Positions 26,288 through 34,114 of a stretch of 64,000 nt of DNA are shown in pieces. This stretch comes from Saccharomonospora marina XMU15. GTDB taxonomy: Bacteria > Actinomycetota > Actinomycetes > Mycobacteriales > Pseudonocardiaceae. The position numbers and the translations under genes are program-made. The notes under the pieces are model-generated. The model searched no databases and was not told the DNA's origin. It was given only the letters and a program-made list of their open reading frames with translations. The stretch's first letter is position 1. The number at the start of each line of letters is the position of its first letter. The DNA lies in NCBI RefSeq assembly GCF_000244955.1, contig NZ_CM001439.1, positions 5,203,234-5,267,233 of the forward strand, written 5' to 3'.

Positions 26288-28444
26288 GTGCGTACCAGGG
26301 ACGGCTTGTTCAAGATGCTCGGACTCTGCCTGCTCGCGGGGGTGCTGGTGGCGGGCCTGCTGTTTCCGATCGTCGGGGCGGCGGGGGTGATCTCGAACCA
26401 GGCGAGCGACACCGTGGAGTCGATGTCCTCCGATCTCGCCGACGTGCCGCCACCGCTGGTGACCACGGTCACCGACAGTGCGGGCAACCCGATCGCCACG
26501 CTGTACGAGCAGTACCGCATCCCGACCGCACCGGAGGAGATCTCCGACGCGATGAAATGGGCGCTGATCTCGGTGGAGGACCGGCGCTTCTACGAGCACC
26601 ACGGCGTCGACTGGAAGGGCACCATCCGGGCGGCCGTCAGCAACACCTCCGGCGGCGACACGCAGGGCGCCTCGACGCTGACCCAGCAGTACGTCAAGAA
26701 CTATCTGATCAACGTCATCTACCGCAACGACCAGCTGGGGCAGCAGAAGGCACAGGAGGTGTCGGTCGCTCGCAAATTGAAGGAAGCGCGGATCGCGATC
26801 CAGCTCGAGACCAAGCTGAGCAAGGAGCAGATCCTCGCGGGCTACCTCAATGTGGTGGAGTTCTCTCGCCGGATCTTCGGTGTCGGAGCGGCGGCGCAGG
26901 CCTACTTCAACACCACAGCGGACAAGCTCACCGTCACCCAGAGCGCCCTACTCGCGGGCATGGTCAACAACCCGGCGGTCTACGACCCGTGGAACAACCC
27001 TGAGAAGGCGACCGAGCGCCGCAACTGGGTGCTGGACAAGATGGTGGAGAACCTGAAGCTTTCCCGCGAGGACGCGGAACGGCTCAAGGCCGAACCGCTC
27101 GGCGTCGTCCCGGACGGACCATCCAAGCCCGCGGCCAACTGCATCGGCGCGGGGCCGGAGAACGGCTTCTTCTGCCAGTACGTGGAGGACTACCTGCTCA
27201 GCCACGGCATGGACAAGGAGGAGCTGTACACCGGCGGTTACACCATCCGCACGACGATGGACCAGCGGGCCAACCACGAGGCCAAGCGCTCGGCCGAGGA
27301 GCAGGTGAGCAAGACACAGGACAACGTGGCCAACACGCTGTCGCTGGTGCGGCCCGGTAAGAAGCGGCACGAGGTGGTGGCGCTGGCCGCGAACAAGGAC
27401 TACGGCACGGACGCCAGTCAGGGACAGACCGTGTACGCATTGCCGTCGTCAACAGCGAACGTCACCGGCGCGGGGTCCAGCTACAAGATGTTCACCGCCG
27501 CCGCGATCCTGGAGCAACGCAAGTACGGCATCTACGACCGGGTGCAGGTGCCCGGCTCGTACGTGTCCAGGGTGTTCATGGGAGGCGGCGAGAGCTGCCC
27601 GTACGTCGGCCAGGGCACCCGCGCCTACTGCGTGTCCAACGCGGGCAGTTACCCGGGCAGTATGACGCTGCAGCAGGCTCTGGCCACCTCACCCAACACC
27701 GCCTTCGTGATCCTGGAGGAGCAGGCGGGTATGAAGGCCGTGGTCGACATGGCCTACAAGCTGGGTATGCGGGCGACCATGACGTCGAACGCCGCCACCG
27801 GCGGCCCTGTGGACCGCAGCGCCGACAACCAGCAGGTCAGCCAGAGTCAGCGGGAGTACTTCGGGCCGAGCGAGCGGTCTCCCGGCAAGGGGTCGTTCAC
27901 GCTGGGAGTCAGCCCGACGAACGGCCTGGAGCTGGCGAACGTCGCCGCCACGATCATGAGCGGCGGAGTGTGGTGCCCGCCCACCCCGATCGCACAGATC
28001 ACCGACCGCAACGGCGCTGCGGTCCCGATCGAGGAGAAGCCCTGCGAGCAGGTGGTTCCCGAGGGGCTTGCCAACTCGATGGCCGTGGGAATGAGCGAGG
28101 ACGACAAACCCGGTGGCACCGCGGCCGCCGCGGCCGCCGCGGCGAACTGGACCCGCCCGATGATCGGTAAGACCGGAACGACGCAGAACAACGGCTCGGC
28201 CGCGTTCATCGGGGCGACCCCGCAGCTCGCGGGCGCCGCGATGGTATTTCGGCCGGACCATCCCAACGGCGGCCTCATCGACGGCGGGCCCGGCAACGTC
28301 TACGCCACCGACGGCACCTACGGCAACATGTTCGGCGGCAAGACACCCGCACGAACCTGGTTCGGTGCGATGACCAAGATCCTGGAAGGCGAACCCGCGC
28401 TCCCGCTGCCGCCCGCGCACCCGAGGTACGAGCGAGTTCGCTGA
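26288..28444 (+). CDS. ponA2: Class A penicillin-binding protein, PonA2-like
   Basis: A bifunctional peptidoglycan synthase of 718 residues. An N-terminal transmembrane helix (LGLCLLAGVLVAGLLFPIVG) precedes the GT51 glycosyltransferase domain with catalytic Glu97 in SVEDRRFYEHHGVD and STLTQQYVKNYL. The transpeptidase domain has SxxK in GSSYKMFTAAA, SxN in TSPNTAFVI and KTG in IGKTGTTQNNG. An eight-residue Ala run (PGGTAAAAAAAANW) precedes the KTG strand. The protein ends after that domain, without the PASTA domain of mycobacterial PonA2. The GTG start at 26288 is preceded by a 252-base divergent promoter region shared with the WhiB gene. Confidence 0.95.
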   Translation: MRTRDGLFKMLGLCLLAGVLVAGLLFPIVGAAGVISNQASDTVESMSSDLADVPPPLVTTVTDSAGNPIATLYEQYRIPTAPEEISDAMKWALISVEDRRFYEHHGVDWKGTIRAAVSNTSGGDTQGASTLTQQYVKNYLINVIYRNDQLGQQKAQEVSVARKLKEARIAIQLETKLSKEQILAGYLNVVEFSRRIFGVGAAAQAYFNTTADKLTVTQSALLAGMVNNPAVYDPWNNPEKATERRNWVLDKMVENLKLSREDAERLKAEPLGVVPDGPSKPAANCIGAGPENGFFCQYVEDYLLSHGMDKEELYTGGYTIRTTMDQRANHEAKRSAEEQVSKTQDNVANTLSLVRPGKKRHEVVALAANKDYGTDASQGQTVYALPSSTANVTGAGSSYKMFTAAAILEQRKYGIYDRVQVPGSYVSRVFMGGGESCPYVGQGTRAYCVSNAGSYPGSMTLQQALATSPNTAFVILEEQAGMKAVVDMAYKLGMRATMTSNAATGGPVDRSADNQQVSQSQREYFGPSERSPGKGSFTLGVSPTNGLELANVAATIMSGGVWCPPTPIAQITDRNGAAVPIEEKPCEQVVPEGLANSMAVGMSEDDKPGGTAAAAAAAANWTRPMIGKTGTTQNNGSAAFIGATPQLAGAAMVFRPDHPNGGLIDGGPGNVYATDGTYGNMFGGKTPARTWFGAMTKILEGEPALPLPPAHPRYERVR

Positions 28445-28586
28445 CCCGCGTCAACACGGGCGACGGACCGCCGGGAGACCGGCACGGGGCAGCTCGCTAG
28501 CCTGTTCAAGCTGCCCATGCCGGGGACCCCACGGGCCCGGCAGCTGCGCGTACGCTGGGTAGTGGAGCGAGTACTAGGGACGACAG

Positions 28587-29528
28587 ATGAAACGGCTCGT
28601 GACAGGGACCGCCGCTCTCGGCGTCGCGACCCTCGGCTATGCCGCCGGCATCGAGCGGCGGCTGTGGACCCTGCGCACCGCGGAGGTACCGGTGCTCGCC
28701 GAAGGTTCCGACCCGATCCGCGTACTGCACGTCTCCGACCTGCACATGCTGCCGGGCCAGGAGTCGAAGCAACGCTGGGTCGCCGAACTCGACCGGCTCG
28801 AGCCGGACCTCGTGGTGAACACCGGCGACAACCTCGCGCACCGGCGGGCGGTTCCGGCCGTACTACGAGCGCTGGGGCCGCTGCTAGAACGGCCGGGCGT
28901 GTTCGTGTTCGGTAGCAACGACTACTACGCGCCGAAGCCGAAGAGCCCGGCGCGCTATCTCATGCCCAACGGTCGCAAGAAGCGCATCCATGGACGGCAC
29001 CTGCCGTGGCGTGACCTGCGTGCCGCGTTCATCGAGCACGGCTGGCTTGACCTGACTCACGTACGTCGCGCGCTTCCAGTGGCGGGACAGCGGGTCTTCG
29101 CGGCGGGGGTCGACGACCCCCACCTGCAACGGGACCGCTACACCGACATCGAGGGAAGAGCCGACCGCGACGCGGTGCTGCGCCTCGGCGTGACGCACTC
29201 ACCCGAGCCGAGGGTGCTCGACCCGTTCGCGGCCGACGGCTACGACCTCGTGCTGGCAGGCCACACCCACGGCGGGCAACTGCGAGTGCCGGGAGTCGGT
29301 GCCCTCGTCACGAACTGCGACTTGGACCGCTCCCGCGCGCGCGGCGTATCCCGCTGGGGAGCCGACATGTGGTTGCACGTGTCGGCGGGTCTTGGCACGT
29401 CACCGTACGCACCGGTTCGGTTCGCCTGCCCGCCCGAGGCGAGTCTGCTGACGCTCGTGCCACGCGGCACGAAACCGAAGGGCTCGCGCAGGGCGGCCCG
29501 GCGCAATGCGCCGAGCGGCGTCCGCTAG
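28587..29528 (+). CDS. Membrane-associated metallophosphoesterase
   Basis: A 313-residue calcineurin-like phosphoesterase. A short N-terminal hydrophobic segment (VTGTAALGVATLGYAAGI) is likely a membrane anchor. The dimetal motifs are present in order: HVSDLHM, NTGDNLAH, FGSNDYYAPK (GNHD equivalent), LGVTHSPE and AGHTHGGQL. The order after ponA2 matches Rv3683 of M. tuberculosis. Similar enzymes act on UDP-sugar lipid precursors or nucleotides, but the substrate here is not evident. A basic C-terminal tail (GTKPKGSRRAARRNAPSG) follows. Confidence 0.9.
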   Translation: MKRLVTGTAALGVATLGYAAGIERRLWTLRTAEVPVLAEGSDPIRVLHVSDLHMLPGQESKQRWVAELDRLEPDLVVNTGDNLAHRRAVPAVLRALGPLLERPGVFVFGSNDYYAPKPKSPARYLMPNGRKKRIHGRHLPWRDLRAAFIEHGWLDLTHVRRALPVAGQRVFAAGVDDPHLQRDRYTDIEGRADRDAVLRLGVTHSPEPRVLDPFAADGYDLVLAGHTHGGQLRVPGVGALVTNCDLDRSRARGVSRWGADMWLHVSAGLGTSPYAPVRFACPPEASLLTLVPRGTKPKGSRRAARRNAPSGVR

Positions 29529-29561
29529 ACTATGGGCCGACCCGAAAGGTCAGCAGTACAT

Positions 29562-29635
29562 CGGGGTGTGGCGCAGCTTGGTAGCGTGCCTCGTTCGGGT
29601 CGAGGAGGTCGTGGGTTCAAATCCCGCCACCCCGA
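29562..29635 (+). tRNA. tRNA-Pro (anticodon CGG)
   Basis: The acceptor stem CGGGGTG (29562-29568) pairs with CACCCCG (29628-29634). The anticodon stem CCTCG/CGAGG encloses the loop TTCGGGT, giving anticodon CGG for codon CCG. The T arm GTGGG-TTCAAAT-CCCGC is normal. Discriminator A at 29635; the CCA is not encoded (the sequence continues CAG). A perfect terminator hairpin follows 28 bases later. A partial copy of the 3' end recurs at 30522. Confidence 0.97.
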
Positions 29636-29670
29636 CAGTGTGATGTCTTGCGGACATCCTGGACGCCCGG
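29624..29670 (+). repeat. Direct repeat copy 1: tRNA-Pro 3' end plus downstream (attL-like)
   Basis: Comprises CCGCCACCCCGA (tRNA 3' end), TGTGATGTCTTG, GACATC and ACGCCCGG in order. The same blocks with the same spacing recur 898 bases downstream. The whole unit is 47 bases, of which 38 lie in identical blocks. Confidence 0.7.
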
Positions 29671-29695
29671 ACCCACGAATTGTGGGTCCGGGCGT
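29663..29695 (+). terminator. Terminator after tRNA-Pro
   Basis: A perfect 14-bp stem, ACGCCCGGACCCAC against GTGGGTCCGGGCGT, with loop GAATT, followed by TTTCGT. Confidence 0.93.
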
Positions 29696-29758
29696 TTCGT
29701 CATGTGGGGTCAAAGTCGCGCCACCCGCTCCACGCCGTCGCCGATCGAATCAGCACGC

Positions 29759-29824
29759 TGTTGGCCCGACAGTGTTGGCCCGACAGTGTTGACCCGACAG
29801 CGTTGACCGACGGTGTTGACCCGG
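29759..29824 (+). repeat. 14-bp tandem repeat
   Basis: Two identical copies of TGTTGGCCCGACAG, a third TGTTGACCCGACAG, then two degenerate copies (CGTTGACCGACGG and TGTTGACCCGG). Each full unit is itself an interrupted palindrome (CTGTTGG...CGACAG-like). It lies within the interval between the two tRNA-derived repeats. Confidence 0.85.
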
Positions 29825-29938
29825 CGCCCTTACCGGCCGCAGGTGTCGGTGGCTGTTGGTGACCGACGGCGCGGCCGAGCCTGCTGTGCCGTCCCACACG
29901 GCCTGCGCGCTGGACGCCGGTCGACGTGGTTTCCATTA

Positions 29939-29975
29939 CGAACGTTCGCCACCCGAGTAGGACTTGACCTCAAGT
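29939..29975. promoter_or_regulatory. Two palindromes upstream of the NTF2-like gene
   Basis: CGAACGTTCG (29939-29948) is a perfect 10-base palindrome, and ACTTGACCTCAAGT (29962-29975) is a 6+6 inverted repeat around CC. The second resembles operators bound by MerR/SoxR-type proteins (TTGACCTCAAG). Both lie within 90 bases of the TTG start at 30024. No regulator gene is adjacent. Confidence 0.4.
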
Positions 29976-30023
29976 TAGCTATAAGTCGCAGGATGGGTTC
30001 GGCTCTACCGAAAGGGATAGATC

Positions 30024-30434
30024 TTGACTGCAGGAATCGATCAGGGCCTGGACGACCTGATCAAGCGGTATGAACGTGCCTTCAATACCAACGACGCCGA
30101 GTCCATGAACGCACTGTTCGTCGAAGACCCCGTCTTCGTCAACTTCGGGGGAAACCTCGTCGACGACAGGGAATCGCTGTATCGCGTCCAGAGGTTCGTG
30201 TTCGGCTCCGGCGGGCCGCTGGAAGACGTCAGCGTCAGCTACACGATCGAGCGCATCACACACCTCACCGCAGGACGGGCGGTAATCCATGCTCGGCAAC
30301 GGACCCTTGGCGCGGACACCGCCTCCACCGATCGGCCCCGCAAAGATCCAATGGAGGCGATCTTCATGGTCGTCGCTGAACTCGTCGGCGATGAATGGAG
30401 AATCAGGATCGGGCAGAACACGCCAGTGGCGTGA
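30024..30434 (+). CDS. NTF2-like (SgcJ/SnoaL-type) protein
   Basis: A 136-residue protein with the cone-shaped NTF2 fold. It starts with a helix (IDQGLDDLIKRYERAFNTND), continues with the typical ALFVEDPVFVNFGG and ends with strands (VVAELVGDEWRIRIGQNTPV). Related proteins act as polyketide cyclases, isomerases or small-molecule binders; no catalytic set can be assigned. The TTG start has AAAGGGA 6 bases upstream. Codon use is visibly less GC-rich than in the neighbours, and the gene is the only one between two copies of the tRNA-Pro 3' end, so I infer acquisition by transfer. Confidence 0.75.
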   Translation: MTAGIDQGLDDLIKRYERAFNTNDAESMNALFVEDPVFVNFGGNLVDDRESLYRVQRFVFGSGGPLEDVSVSYTIERITHLTAGRAVIHARQRTLGADTASTDRPRKDPMEAIFMVVAELVGDEWRIRIGQNTPVA

Positions 30435-30521
30435 TCGCCGCAGGCCTGCCCAGTGTGCGCGAGGTCTTGCGACGTCGGTCCGGCATGCCGTACCCGTCCG
30501 GGATGCCTGAGACCGCAGACA

Positions 30522-30568
30522 CCGCCACCCCGATGTTGTGATGTCTTGAGACATCAGTGAACGCCCGG
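30522..30568 (+). repeat. Direct repeat copy 2: decayed tRNA-Pro 3' end (attR-like)
   Basis: Repeats CCGCCACCCCGA, TGTGATGTCTTG, GACATC and ACGCCCGG of the region after tRNA-Pro. The tRNA-like match does not extend into the T arm, so this is not a functional tRNA. Confidence 0.7.
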
Positions 30569-30591
30569 GCCGCATCCCAGGGTCTGGGCGT
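30561..30591 (+). terminator. Imperfect hairpin, second copy of the tRNA terminator
   Basis: ACGCCCGGGCC can pair with GGTCTGGGCGT around an 8-9 base loop. It corresponds by position to the perfect hairpin at 29663-29695 in the first repeat copy. It may end transcription of the NTF2-like gene. Confidence 0.55.
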
Positions 30592-30694
30592 CCGCTGTCG
30601 CGGGCAAGTCGCAGCTATGTGGAATCGACCGCGGCGGTCGGCTGGGTAGCCCGAGGCCGCATGTGACTTGGGTTCTCCGCGGTTCTGCCTGCGG

Positions 30695-31405
30695 TTACGA
30701 GTCACCGCCGGTAATCGCAGCCAGCGCGGCGAGAATCTCGGTCTCTACGCTTTCCTTGTCCAGGCCGAGGCCGTGGAGCAGGCCGTCGCCGTTCTCGAGT
30801 TCGAGCAGGGCGAGCAGGATGTGCTCGGTGCCGATGTAGTTGTGCCCCAGTCGCAGCGCTTCGCGGAAGGTCAACTCCAGCGCCTTCCGCGCCTCGGTCG
30901 CGTACGGGGTCATCGCGGGCACCTCCCCGGCCGCCTTCGGCAGCGCCTCGGTGGCCGCCCGCCGAACGCTGTCCAGCGAGACCGTGCTCGCGATCGCCTT
31001 CGCCGCGAGTCCTTCCGGCTGACTCAGCAGCCCCAGCAGGAGGTGCTCCGGGGTGATCTCGGCGTTGCCTGCCGAGTGTGCTTCGTTCTGCGCGGCGACC
31101 ACGGCGCTTCGCGCCCGTGGGGTGAACCTGGCGAACCCCTCGTTCGGGTCCAGCGGTTCGGACTTGGAAACGAACCGCTTCTGCGCCGCCTGCTTGCTGA
31201 CGCCCATGCTCTTGCCGATCTCGGTCCAGGAAGCCCCTGAGCGTCGTGCCTGGTCCACGAAGTGGCCGATGAGATGGTCGGCCAACTCGCCGAGGTGGTC
31301 GGCCGCGATGACGGCATCGGAAAGCTGCTCGAGAACGTCGGCGTGTGCCTTCTTGATGGCCTCGATCAGGTCGTCGAGGCGAACGGAGGAATTGATCTGC
31401 ACCAT
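30695..31405 (-). CDS. HTH plus Clp-N domain regulator
   Basis: A 236-residue protein without an ATPase domain. Residues 1-85 contain a helix-turn-helix (SGASWTEIGKSMGVSKQAAQ, then KRF). Residues 90-230 hold two Clp N-terminal repeats (FTPRARSAVVAAQNEAHSAG ... ITPEHLLLGLLSQPEG and EARKALELTFREALRLGHNY ... IGTEHILLALLELENG). In ClpA/ClpC the N domain binds substrates or adaptors, so this looks like a DNA-binding protein that could sense protein-damage or be delivered to Clp. Two palindromic operators directly precede the ATG at 31405, which suggests autoregulation. It lies downstream of a methyltransferase gene on the same strand. Confidence 0.85.
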   Translation of the reverse strand: MVQINSSVRLDDLIEAIKKAHADVLEQLSDAVIAADHLGELADHLIGHFVDQARRSGASWTEIGKSMGVSKQAAQKRFVSKSEPLDPNEGFARFTPRARSAVVAAQNEAHSAGNAEITPEHLLLGLLSQPEGLAAKAIASTVSLDSVRRAATEALPKAAGEVPAMTPYATEARKALELTFREALRLGHNYIGTEHILLALLELENGDGLLHGLGLDKESVETEILAALAAITGGDS

Positions 31406-31407
31406 GG

Positions 31408-31424
31408 GTCAACCATAGGTTGAC
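31408..31424. promoter_or_regulatory. Operator 1 of the Clp-N/HTH gene
   Basis: GTCAACCATAGGTTGAC, a perfect 7-base inverted repeat with a 3-base spacer, 3 bases upstream of the start codon. An identical palindrome core is found 29 bases further upstream. Confidence 0.8.
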
Positions 31425-31436
31425 GATCACCCTTTC

Positions 31437-31453
31437 GTCAACCAGAGGTTGAC
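31437..31453. promoter_or_regulatory. Operator 2 of the Clp-N/HTH gene
   Basis: GTCAACCAGAGGTTGAC, with the same arms as operator 1 and only the 3-base spacer differing. The 29-base centre-to-centre distance is close to three helical turns, placing both sites on one DNA face. Confidence 0.8.
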
Positions 31454-31455
31454 GT

Positions 31456-32181
31456 TCAGCGGGTCGCGAGCGTCTCCACCCAACACTGGCTGAAGTCGCC
31501 CGCACCGTCCCTGACCCACATCCAGGCCGACCTCGCGGCACTGGCCAACTGCTGGTCCGGTACCCCGTCCGGGCGGTGTATCGCCGCCGCGAGACCGGCC
31601 TCCACCTCCCGCGCCAGTGCCAGGTAACCGATGTCGGCGTGGTAGCGAGCGCGCGAACGCACATCTCGAAAGCCCGCGCGCTGAACCCGGTCCGCCACTC
31701 GCCTGCCCGCGAACGGGTCGACACCCAGGCGTCGCTGCAGCAGGTTCCAGCCACGCAGAGCCGCGTCCACGTTGGCCGTCCTCGGTCGCAGCCTGGCCTT
31801 GCTCCAGTCCATCGTGGACAAAGCCAGCGTGCCGCCGGGGCGGAGCACCCGGAAGAATTCGGCCAGCACGGCCATGGGAGCCACGGACCTTTCCAGCAGC
31901 CCGTGCGAGAACACCACATCGGCGACACCGGAGCACAGTGGCAGGCTTTCCGCACGCGAGACGACGAACTCCACTGTGGACACCGAGGCCCGCGCGGCCC
32001 GCCTTCGCGCATCGGTCACGTCGGCCGGGTCCGCGGCAAGGCCTAGTACCCGGATCGGGTGGGCGGCGGTGCCAAGACTCAGCGTGCTCGCCACCTGCCC
32101 CCCGCGGAAACTCCCCACATCCAGCACCCGCATCCCGGGCTCCAACAGGGGCAGGACGAAACCCGCGTAACCCTCCAGCAC
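31456..32181 (-). CDS. SAM-dependent class I methyltransferase
   Basis: A 241-residue Rossmann-fold methyltransferase. Motif I is RVLDVGSFRGGQVAST, the acidic residue after strand 2 lies in GLAADPADVTDARRRA, and motif III-like SGVADVVFSHGLLE and LAEFFRVLRPGGTLALST follow. Substrate unknown. I placed the start at the GTG 32181, just after TATGGGGC and 36 bases from the divergent peptidase gene; the longer open frame upstream would run through that gene and is rejected. The stop abuts operator 2 of the next gene, so readthrough into the Clp-N gene is possible. Confidence 0.8.
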   Translation of the reverse strand: MLEGYAGFVLPLLEPGMRVLDVGSFRGGQVASTLSLGTAAHPIRVLGLAADPADVTDARRRAARASVSTVEFVVSRAESLPLCSGVADVVFSHGLLERSVAPMAVLAEFFRVLRPGGTLALSTMDWSKARLRPRTANVDAALRGWNLLQRRLGVDPFAGRRVADRVQRAGFRDVRSRARYHADIGYLALAREVEAGLAAAIHRPDGVPDQQLASAARSAWMWVRDGAGDFSQCWVETLATR

Positions 32182-32216
32182 GCCCCATACAGTACGGACC
32201 TGGCAGGATCGCGGGT

Positions 32217-34046
32217 GTGAGCACACAACATCCGGCAGCCAAGGTGCCCGACCAGCTCCTCGCGGAACCAGCGGCGGAGGCTCGATGGCGTGCGCGCTTC
32301 GCGGCCGCGCGGGTGTCGGTCCCCGACTGGGCACTCGACGCACCGCAGGCCAGCATCTACGTGTCGAACGCCAGCGGCGTGTGGGAGGTGTACGCGTGGG
32401 ACCGCGCCGCCGACACCCACCGGCAGGTGACCGACCGGCCCAACGGCACGATGCACGCCACGACGTCACCGGACGGGCAGTGGATCTGGTGGTTCGACGA
32501 CACCGACGGTGACGAGTTCGGTTCGTGGGTGCGGGAGCCGTTCGCGGGCGGGACAACGGCGGCCAAGGCCGTCGCCGACGTGCCCGACGGCTACCCAGCC
32601 GGGCTGGAGATCGGACACTCTGTGCTCGCGGTCGGGGTGTCCGGCGACGAGGGCAGCGCGCTCTACGCTCACCGCGACGGCCGCACCCAACGCTTCTACG
32701 CCAGCGAGCACGACGCCGACGTCGCGGCGCTCTCCCGCGACGAGCGGCTACTGGCTATCTCGCACTCCGAGCACGGCGACTCCCGGCACCCGGCGCTGCG
32801 CGTGATTTCGACCAACGACTTCTCAGGCGTCGCCGAGAAGTGGGACGGGAAGGGAAAGGGCCTCGCCGCGCTGGCGTTCTCGCCCCGGCACGGCGATGCG
32901 AGGCTGCTCGTCCAGCACGAGCGCAGGGGTAAGGAAGAGCTGCTGGTCTGGGACGTGGAGTCCGACACGGAGACCGAACTCGACATCGATCTTCCCGGCG
33001 AGATCGCGGGTGACTGGTACCCCGATGCCGAGGCGCTGTTGATCGTGCACTTCCATCAGGGCCGCAGCTCGCTGTACCGCTACGACCTCGCCACCGCCGA
33101 ACTGGCTTCGCTGGACACTCCGCCGGGCAGGATCGGTGGCGCGGGCGTGCGGCCGGACGGCTCCGTGGAGTACGCCTGGTCCAACGCCGCACAGCCGCCG
33201 GTGGTCCGGGTCCGGCAGCCGGAAGGCACCGACAGGGTGCTGCTCGAACCACCGGGTGAGCGCCCTCCCGGCTCGCTGCCCGTTGGTGACGCCTTCGTCG
33301 AAGGGCCCGGCGGACGGGTACACGCGCTGGTGTCGAGACCGCAGGTCGACGAGGAACGACTGCCCACGGTGTTCCTGCTGCACGGCGGACCGCACGCCGC
33401 CGACGAGGACCGCTTCTCCGCCTACCGAGCGGTCTGGCTCGACGCGGGCTTCGCGGTGGTGGAGGTCAACTACCGTGGCTCCACCGGCTACGGCAGCCAG
33501 TGGCGGGACGCTATCGAGGGCAGGCCAGGGCTGACCGAGTTGGAAGACGTCGCCGCCGTGCACGACTGGGCGGTGAGCAGCGGGTTGGCCGACCCGGCGC
33601 GGTGCGTGGTCAGCGGTGCGTCGTGGGGTGGCTATCTCACCTTGCTCGCCCTCGGTACCCAACCGCAGCGGTGGGCGGCGGGAGTCGCGGGCGTTCCGGT
33701 CGCCGACTACGTCGCGGCGTACGAGGACGAGATGGAGCAACTGCGCGCCTTCGACCGCGCGCTGTTCGGCGGGTCACCACAGGAACTGGCGTCGCTGTAC
33801 GAGGAGTGCTCGCCGATCACCTACGTCGAGGCGGTGCGAGCGCCGGTGCTGGTGCTCGCGGGCGACAACGATCCGCGCTGCCCGATCCGGCAGATCGAGA
33901 ACTACCTGGACCGGCTCGCGGCACGGCAGGTCCCCTACGAGTTCTACCGCTACGACGCAGGGCACGGCTCGCTCGTCATCGCCGAGACCGTCAAGCAGGT
34001 CGCCATCGAGGTGCACTTCGCGATGCGGGCGCTGGGCATGTCCTGA
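32217..34046 (+). CDS. S9-family serine peptidase (acylaminoacyl/prolyl oligopeptidase type)
   Basis: A 609-residue cytoplasmic peptidase. The N-terminal two-thirds is a beta-propeller with repeated WDxx-type blades (VWEVYAWDRAADTHRQVT, SLYRYDLATAELASLD). The C-terminal alpha/beta-hydrolase domain begins near LPTVFLLHGGPHAAD and carries Ser469 in SGASWGGYL, Asp552 in GDNDPRCP and His583 in DAGHGSL. The GTG start at 32217 is inferred from the divergent layout and domain start; the open frame extends much further upstream but runs antisense to the methyltransferase. It ends 19 bases before a strong terminator. Confidence 0.9.
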   Translation: MSTQHPAAKVPDQLLAEPAAEARWRARFAAARVSVPDWALDAPQASIYVSNASGVWEVYAWDRAADTHRQVTDRPNGTMHATTSPDGQWIWWFDDTDGDEFGSWVREPFAGGTTAAKAVADVPDGYPAGLEIGHSVLAVGVSGDEGSALYAHRDGRTQRFYASEHDADVAALSRDERLLAISHSEHGDSRHPALRVISTNDFSGVAEKWDGKGKGLAALAFSPRHGDARLLVQHERRGKEELLVWDVESDTETELDIDLPGEIAGDWYPDAEALLIVHFHQGRSSLYRYDLATAELASLDTPPGRIGGAGVRPDGSVEYAWSNAAQPPVVRVRQPEGTDRVLLEPPGERPPGSLPVGDAFVEGPGGRVHALVSRPQVDEERLPTVFLLHGGPHAADEDRFSAYRAVWLDAGFAVVEVNYRGSTGYGSQWRDAIEGRPGLTELEDVAAVHDWAVSSGLADPARCVVSGASWGGYLTLLALGTQPQRWAAGVAGVPVADYVAAYEDEMEQLRAFDRALFGGSPQELASLYEECSPITYVEAVRAPVLVLAGDNDPRCPIRQIENYLDRLAARQVPYEFYRYDAGHGSLVIAETVKQVAIEVHFAMRALGMS

Positions 34047-34064
34047 ACGAATCCTGAACGAACA

Positions 34065-34100
34065 ACCGCCCCCGGGCCGCAGTTGTGACCCGGGGGCGGT
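34065..34100. terminator. Bidirectional terminator between peptidase and dps
   Basis: A perfect 12-bp stem, ACCGCCCCCGGG against CCCGGGGGCGGT, with a 12-base loop. It lies between convergent stops at 34046 and 34115. Confidence 0.9.
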
Positions 34101-34114
34101 GAGGGCGCAAGCTG

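Noticed and set aside
31617-32216. 600-base upstream extension of the S9 peptidase frame
   Set aside because: It is antisense to the methyltransferase, whose motifs are clear, and lacks peptidase features.
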